From contig CANRCT010000018.1 in the NCBI GenBank assembly GCA_947629175.1, positions 1 to 60,021 of the forward strand: DNA of 60,021 nt, in the 5' to 3' direction. A program made the position numbers and the translations under genes. Of this stretch, positions 56,437 to 60,021 are shown one piece after another (the first letter of the stretch is position 1; each line of letters starts with the position of its first letter). The DNA is from an uncultured Muribaculaceae bacterium (GTDB lineage: Bacteria > Bacteroidota > Bacteroidia > Bacteroidales > Muribaculaceae). Under the pieces are notes generated by a model, which saw nothing but the letters and a program-made list of their open reading frames with translations, ran no database searches and was not told the DNA's origin.

Positions 56437-57963
56437 TTAGTGCTTGAAATGCCTGATGCCTGTGATGACCATCGCTATGCCGTTGGCATTGCAGTAGTCG
56501 ACCGTCTCCTGATCACGGATTGATCCGCCGGGCTGAATGACGGCATCGACTCCGGCCTGATGGGCGATCTCCACGCAGTCGGCGAAGGGGAAGAAGGCAT
56601 CGGATGCCATTACCGCTCCCTTGAGGTCGAAACCGAACGACTGCGCCTTGGCTATGGCCTGTTTCAGGGCATCCACGCGTGATGTCTGGCCGATGCCGCT
56701 TGCGAGAAGCTGACGGTTCTTGGCAAGCACGATGGCATTGCTCTTGCTGTGCTTGACGATTTTGTTGGCAAAAAGAAGATCGTCGGTCTGGGCCGGGGTG
56801 ACAGCCTCCACGGTGGCCTGGGTCAGATCGGCAGGTGTCTCGACCTTGAGATCCTTGTCCTGAACGAGAGCGCCGTTGAGGATCGAGCGATACTGGCGTG
56901 TGACGTCGAGCTGTGAGTGCTGCACCAGAACGATGCGGTTTTTCTTCTGGCAAAGCACCGCAAGGGCAGCCTCGTCGTAGGCGGGAGCGATGACCACTTC
57001 GAAGAATATCTTGTTGATGGCCTCGGCTGTGGGCAGGTCGATCGTGCGGTTGGCGATCAGCACGCCTCCGAAAGCCGACACGGGATCGCCGGCGAGAGCG
57101 GCCTCCCAGGCTTCGAGCATCGTCGGACGGCTGGCGAGACCGCAGGCGTTGTTGTGCTTGAGGATAGCGAACGTCGGATCGCTGAATTCAGCCATAAGGT
57201 TGATGGCTGCGTCGATGTCAAGCAGATTGTTGTAGGAGATCTCTTTGCCGTGAACTTGATCGAATATTTCGTTGAGACGTCCGTAGAACGATCCGTTCTG
57301 GTGAGGATTCTCGCCGTAACGCATGTGCTTTTCGCCGTCGACGGCTATGCGCAGATAGTTGCGGCTGCTGCGGCCGGCGAAATAGTTGTAGATGTCGGTG
57401 TCGTAGCCCGAAGAGACGGCGAAAGCTTCTGCGGCGAAAAACTCGCGCTCCTCGAGAGTGGACTGCGCGCCGTTGCGTCCGAGCATTTCCGCGAGGGGAG
57501 CATACTGTGCCTTCGAGGCAACGATAACCACATCTTTGTAGTTTTTGGCGCCGGCGCGTATCAGCGAAATGCCGCCTATGTCGATCTTCTCGATGATCGC
57601 AGAGTGGTCGGCGCCGCTTTTGACGGTGTCGGCGAAAGGATAGAGGTCGACAATCACCAGGTCGATCTCCGGAATCTCATACTGCGCTATCTGCTGACGG
57701 TCGCCCTCGTTGTCGCGGCGGTTGAGAATGCCGCCGAATACTTTGGGGTGAAGAGTCTTCACGCGGCCGCCGAGTATCGACGGATATGACGTGAGATCCT
57801 CTACGGCCGAACAGGGGTATCCGAGCTGTTCGATGAAGGTCTGGGTGCCTCCGGTAGAGAGGAATTTCACTCCCTGGGCGTGGAGCATGGAGAGTATATC
57901 GTCGAGGCCGTCCTTGTGGTAGACGGAAATGAGAGCAGTCTTGATTTTCCTTACGTCTGACAT
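56437..57963 (-). CDS. purH: Bifunctional AICAR formyltransferase / IMP cyclohydrolase
   Basis: This 508-residue enzyme performs the last two steps of purine synthesis, formylating AICAR and closing the ring to IMP. N-terminal cyclohydrolase domain: 'ALISVYHKDGLDDILSMLHAQGVKFLSTGGTQTFIEQLG' and 'GGRVKTLHPKVFGGIL'. C-terminal transformylase domain: 'RYGENPHQNGSFYG', 'ILKHNNACGLA' with the catalytic Lys-His pair, and 'SDAFFPFADCVEIAHQAGVDAVIQPGGSIRD'. It heads the mre/mrd/rodA operon, an arrangement known in Bacteroidetes that may tie cell elongation to nucleotide supply (inference). Confidence 0.97.
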   Translation of the reverse strand: MSDVRKIKTALISVYHKDGLDDILSMLHAQGVKFLSTGGTQTFIEQLGYPCSAVEDLTSYPSILGGRVKTLHPKVFGGILNRRDNEGDRQQIAQYEIPEIDLVIVDLYPFADTVKSGADHSAIIEKIDIGGISLIRAGAKNYKDVVIVASKAQYAPLAEMLGRNGAQSTLEEREFFAAEAFAVSSGYDTDIYNYFAGRSSRNYLRIAVDGEKHMRYGENPHQNGSFYGRLNEIFDQVHGKEISYNNLLDIDAAINLMAEFSDPTFAILKHNNACGLASRPTMLEAWEAALAGDPVSAFGGVLIANRTIDLPTAEAINKIFFEVVIAPAYDEAALAVLCQKKNRIVLVQHSQLDVTRQYRSILNGALVQDKDLKVETPADLTQATVEAVTPAQTDDLLFANKIVKHSKSNAIVLAKNRQLLASGIGQTSRVDALKQAIAKAQSFGFDLKGAVMASDAFFPFADCVEIAHQAGVDAVIQPGGSIRDQETVDYCNANGIAMVITGIRHFKH

Positions 57964-57994
57964 AATATGTGATACGGTTTTAAGTTTCAGAGTG

Positions 57995-58002
57995 CAAAGT
58001 TA
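57995..58002 (-). promoter_or_regulatory. Promoter -7 box of the purH-mre-mrd-rodA operon
   Basis: TAACTTTG on the reverse strand (58002-57995), 31 bases before ATG 57963. No TTTG at 20 bases. It is 54 bases from the divergent antiporter -7 box. Confidence 0.6.
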
Positions 58003-58056
58003 CGAATTTTTACTTGAAAGCGAGTGGGCTTCATGCTTATAATTAAAAATTAGTGT

Positions 58057-58064
58057 TAACTTTG
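58057..58064 (+). promoter_or_regulatory. Promoter -7 box close to the antiporter start codon
   Basis: TAACTTTG (58057-58064), 8 bases before ATG 58073, giving a predicted leader of about 2-5 bases. No -33 match at the usual distance. Confidence 0.5.
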
Positions 58065-58072
58065 CGGGTAAT

Positions 58073-59554
58073 ATGGAACAACTGTCGCCGGAAAATTTGC
58101 TCTTGATTGGCTCGACGCTGCTCGTGGCCGGTATTCTCGCGGGAAAATCGAGTTATCGTATAGGGTTGCCTTTGCTTCTGATATTTCTTCTTACCGGCAT
58201 GGTGTTCGGTACCGACGGACTCGGCATTCAGTTCAGCGACATACACACTGCGCAGTCAATAGGCATGGTGTCGCTGTGCGTTATCCTGTTTTCGGGCGGT
58301 ATGGGGACGAAGATATCTTCGATCAGACCCGTGATATTGCCGGGACTGATGCTGTCGACGGTCGGGGTGCTTCTTACGGCTCTGTTTACCGGACTGTTCA
58401 TCTGGTGGCTGTCGGGTATGGGCTGGACCAATATCCATTTCCCGCTCATTGTGTCGCTTCTGCTCGCCGCCACTATGTCGTCGACCGATTCCGCGTCGGT
58501 TTTCGGCATACTTGGCGCTCACAATACGGGGCTTCGTCATCATCTGAGGCCGATGCTGGAGCTTGAAAGCGGATCAAACGATCCTATGGCCTATATGCTG
58601 ACCATAGTGCTTATCGAGGCGGCAACGACCGATGTAACTCTTTCGGCGTGGCATGTTGTCGGGGAGTTGCTGATGCAGTTCGGAGTGGGTATTGCAGGTG
58701 GCTTGTTGACCGGCAAACTCACATTGTGGCTTACGTCGGTCTACCGCCGTCTGGGAGGACGCGCGGCCGACAGCGAGGATCCTTCTCAGACTGTGGCCAT
58801 GACAGCCATACTGATAGTGGGGTGTATATTTTTCTCTTTTGCAGCCACGACGGCGCTCGGAGGTAACGGATATCTGGCAGTATATCTCTGTGGTATAACA
58901 GTGGGCAATGGCCGGCTCGTCGGTCAGCGGGGTATCGGCAGATTCATCGACGGTATTACCTGGCTGGCCCAGATCGTCGTGTTCCTGATGCTCGGGCTGC
59001 TTGTCAATCCTCATGAGATGCTCGCGGTGGCGGCGGTGTCGTTGCTGATCGGGGTGTTCATGATTATTGTCGGGCGTCCGCTGAGTGTGTTTCTTTCGCT
59101 TCTGCCGCTGAGGAAGATCGGACTGAAACCGAAACTTTTTGTCTCTTGGGTGGGACTTCGCAGCGCCGTGCCGATTATTTTCGCCACTTATCCTGTGGTG
59201 GCGCACGTAGAGGGCGCGTCGCAGATATTCAATATAGTATTTTTCGTCACCATTCTGTCGTTGCTTGTTCAGGGCACCACGGTGATTGCGGCGGCAAAGC
59301 GGCTGGGGCTTGTGGAAAAGGCCAGCTCGGCCGACGATCATTTCGGAGTGGAGATTCCTGAGGAGCTTCCGACGTCGCTCCATACGCTGACTCTCACCGA
59401 ATCACATCTGGTAAAGAGCGATTTGCTCCGCGATCTTGATCTGCCGCAGGGGTCGCTCGTCATTATGATACGTCGCGGGGGCAGGTATATTGTGCCCAAC
59501 GGCCGGCGGCGTCTCCAGCCTTCCGACGTGCTCCTGATAATACGCGAGGACTGA
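58073..59554 (+). CDS. Potassium/proton antiporter (CPA1 type) with RCK_C domain
   Basis: This 493-residue protein has about 12-13 membrane helices, then a soluble C-terminal domain. Family motifs include 'GLPLLLIFLLTGMVFGTDGLG', 'LLAATMSSTDSASVFGIL' and 'LELESGSNDPMAYMLTI' with the ion-binding Asn-Asp pair. The C-terminal 80 residues ('LHTLTLTESHLVKSDLLRDLDLPQGSLVIMIRRGGRYIVPNGRRRLQPSDVLLIIRED') are a TrkA-C/RCK_C ligand-sensing domain. The combination matches the YcgO/CvrA/NhaP2 group that exchanges K+ (or Na+) for H+. The start is ATG 58073; the gene diverges from purH. Confidence 0.9.
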   Translation: MEQLSPENLLLIGSTLLVAGILAGKSSYRIGLPLLLIFLLTGMVFGTDGLGIQFSDIHTAQSIGMVSLCVILFSGGMGTKISSIRPVILPGLMLSTVGVLLTALFTGLFIWWLSGMGWTNIHFPLIVSLLLAATMSSTDSASVFGILGAHNTGLRHHLRPMLELESGSNDPMAYMLTIVLIEAATTDVTLSAWHVVGELLMQFGVGIAGGLLTGKLTLWLTSVYRRLGGRAADSEDPSQTVAMTAILIVGCIFFSFAATTALGGNGYLAVYLCGITVGNGRLVGQRGIGRFIDGITWLAQIVVFLMLGLLVNPHEMLAVAAVSLLIGVFMIIVGRPLSVFLSLLPLRKIGLKPKLFVSWVGLRSAVPIIFATYPVVAHVEGASQIFNIVFFVTILSLLVQGTTVIAAAKRLGLVEKASSADDHFGVEIPEELPTSLHTLTLTESHLVKSDLLRDLDLPQGSLVIMIRRGGRYIVPNGRRRLQPSDVLLIIRED

Positions 59555-59576
59555 TGTTAAAAATATTAAAACGGCA

Positions 59577-59584
59577 TACTTTTG
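59577..59584 (+). promoter_or_regulatory. Promoter -7 box of the 57-residue protein gene
   Basis: TACTTTTG (59577-59584) fits TAnnTTTG. It sits in an AT-rich gap 49 bases before the ATG at 59634. Confidence 0.55.
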
Positions 59585-59633
59585 CCCCCGGGACGTGTTA
59601 TAGTATAAAACAACGTTAAAAACACTTACTACT

Positions 59634-59807
59634 ATGAAAGGTCTCATCGTTTTAGCTATTATCTTCGCTCTGGTAGGCGTAGGGTTCATGATCGCGACCC
59701 TTTTCACTTCAGGCAACGCGCTGGTGCTTCTTTCAATAGGAGGCGGTCTGGCACTCGCAGCGTTCATCCTCGTTCTCGTCGGCTATGCCAACAAGGCTGT
59801 GAAATAA
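59634..59807 (+). CDS. Small two-helix membrane protein, 57 residues
   Basis: ATG 59634 to TAA 59805-59807. The protein starts 'MKGLIVLAIIFALVGVGFMIATLF', has a short polar turn (TSGN), then a second hydrophobic segment 'VLLSIGGGLALAAFILVLVGY' and ends NKAVK. Two glycine-rich transmembrane helices with a positive C-terminus are clear. I know no family. It has its own promoter box and is followed 67 bases later by a strong terminator, so it looks like a real single-gene unit. The AT-rich A-tract leader before the ATG is typical of well-translated Bacteroidetes genes. Confidence 0.75.
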   Translation: MKGLIVLAIIFALVGVGFMIATLFTSGNALVLLSIGGGLALAAFILVLVGYANKAVK

Positions 59808-59874
59808 CCTGAGCGGAATCTCCCGGAAATAACTCCGTCAGAAGGCTGTGATGCCCGATGACTAACGTATCTGA

Positions 59875-59911
59875 AGTGTGGCGGCTTCCCGTTAAGGAGA
59901 GCCGCCACACT
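59875..59911 (+). terminator. Terminator after the 57-residue protein gene
   Basis: A perfect 12-bp stem pairs AGTGTGGCGGCT (59875-59886) with AGCCGCCACACT (59900-59911) around a 13-base loop, followed by CACGTTTT. The remaining bases to 60021 are AT-rich and hold no gene. Confidence 0.8.
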
Positions 59912-60021
59912 CACGTTTTGCAGATTAGGAATATTTGGCTTAATTTTCCTGTTTTCGTCACTTTTAAGGACTTAAAAATTTATCTTCTGATTATCAACGG
60001 ATAAGCTTTGCCGGATTTGGT

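Overview
The window looks like a contiguous piece of a Bacteroidales chromosome, probably of the Muribaculaceae type; the family-level placement is inference. The evidence is: promoters of the Bacteroidetes form (TTTG, about 20 bases, TAnnTTTG) in front of many units, almost no Shine-Dalgarno sequences, a GLPGLI protein next to a TonB-dependent transporter, an 11-subunit Nuo complex with fused NuoCD and no NuoEFG, the cell-shape operon headed by purH, and tRNA genes without encoded CCA. Most of the window is GC-rich core genome. The clear exception is an AT-richer island near 44.2-45.1 kb that holds a decayed nuclease gene.

Layout. 0-6.5 kb: a beta-propeller lipoprotein; a reverse-strand redox unit (thioredoxin, then a C39-like/VKOR membrane protein, then a 58-residue peptide ORF); and a reverse-strand glyS-lemA-FKBP-acetyltransferase operon. 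6.6-9.8 kb: a TonB-dependent receptor with a lipoprotein. 9.8-27.2 kb: one very long forward unit, nuoA-B-CD-H, then the complete F1Fo ATP synthase (atpD-C-B-E-F-H-A-G), then nuoI-J-K-L-M-N. It has one promoter in front, one terminator behind, and no promoter or terminator visible inside. 27.2-32.7 kb (reverse): a double-ABC ATPase, a PiT phosphate transporter, and an orphan histidine kinase interrupted by a TAG codon in its H-box. 32.9 kb: tRNA-Pro(CGG). 33-38.8 kb: a GLPGLI protein and TonB-dependent transporter, divergent from a histidine kinase/response regulator pair. 39-44.2 kb: uvrA, a flippase-like membrane protein and an NfeD-type protease. 44.2-45.0 kb: a YhcG/DUF1016 pseudogene. 45.1-48.8 kb (reverse): an ABC-F protein, tRNA-Glu(CTC), a CBM9-like protein and a LysE-type exporter. 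48.9-58 kb (reverse): purH-mreB-mreC-mreD-mrdA-rodA, followed by an unrecognised gene split by a 23-bp tandem duplication. 58-60 kb: a potassium/proton antiporter and a 57-residue membrane protein.

The central block joins the two halves of a proton circuit, a proton-pumping Nuo complex and the ATP synthase, in what appears to be one transcription unit with the atp operon inserted between nuoH and nuoI. Other points worth a second look are a set of genes whose promoter -7 box ends only 3-8 bases before the start codon (candidate leaderless mRNAs), three broken genes at different stages of decay, and a peptide ORF overlapping the VKOR gene. I saw no CRISPR array, insertion sequence, phage or complete defence system.
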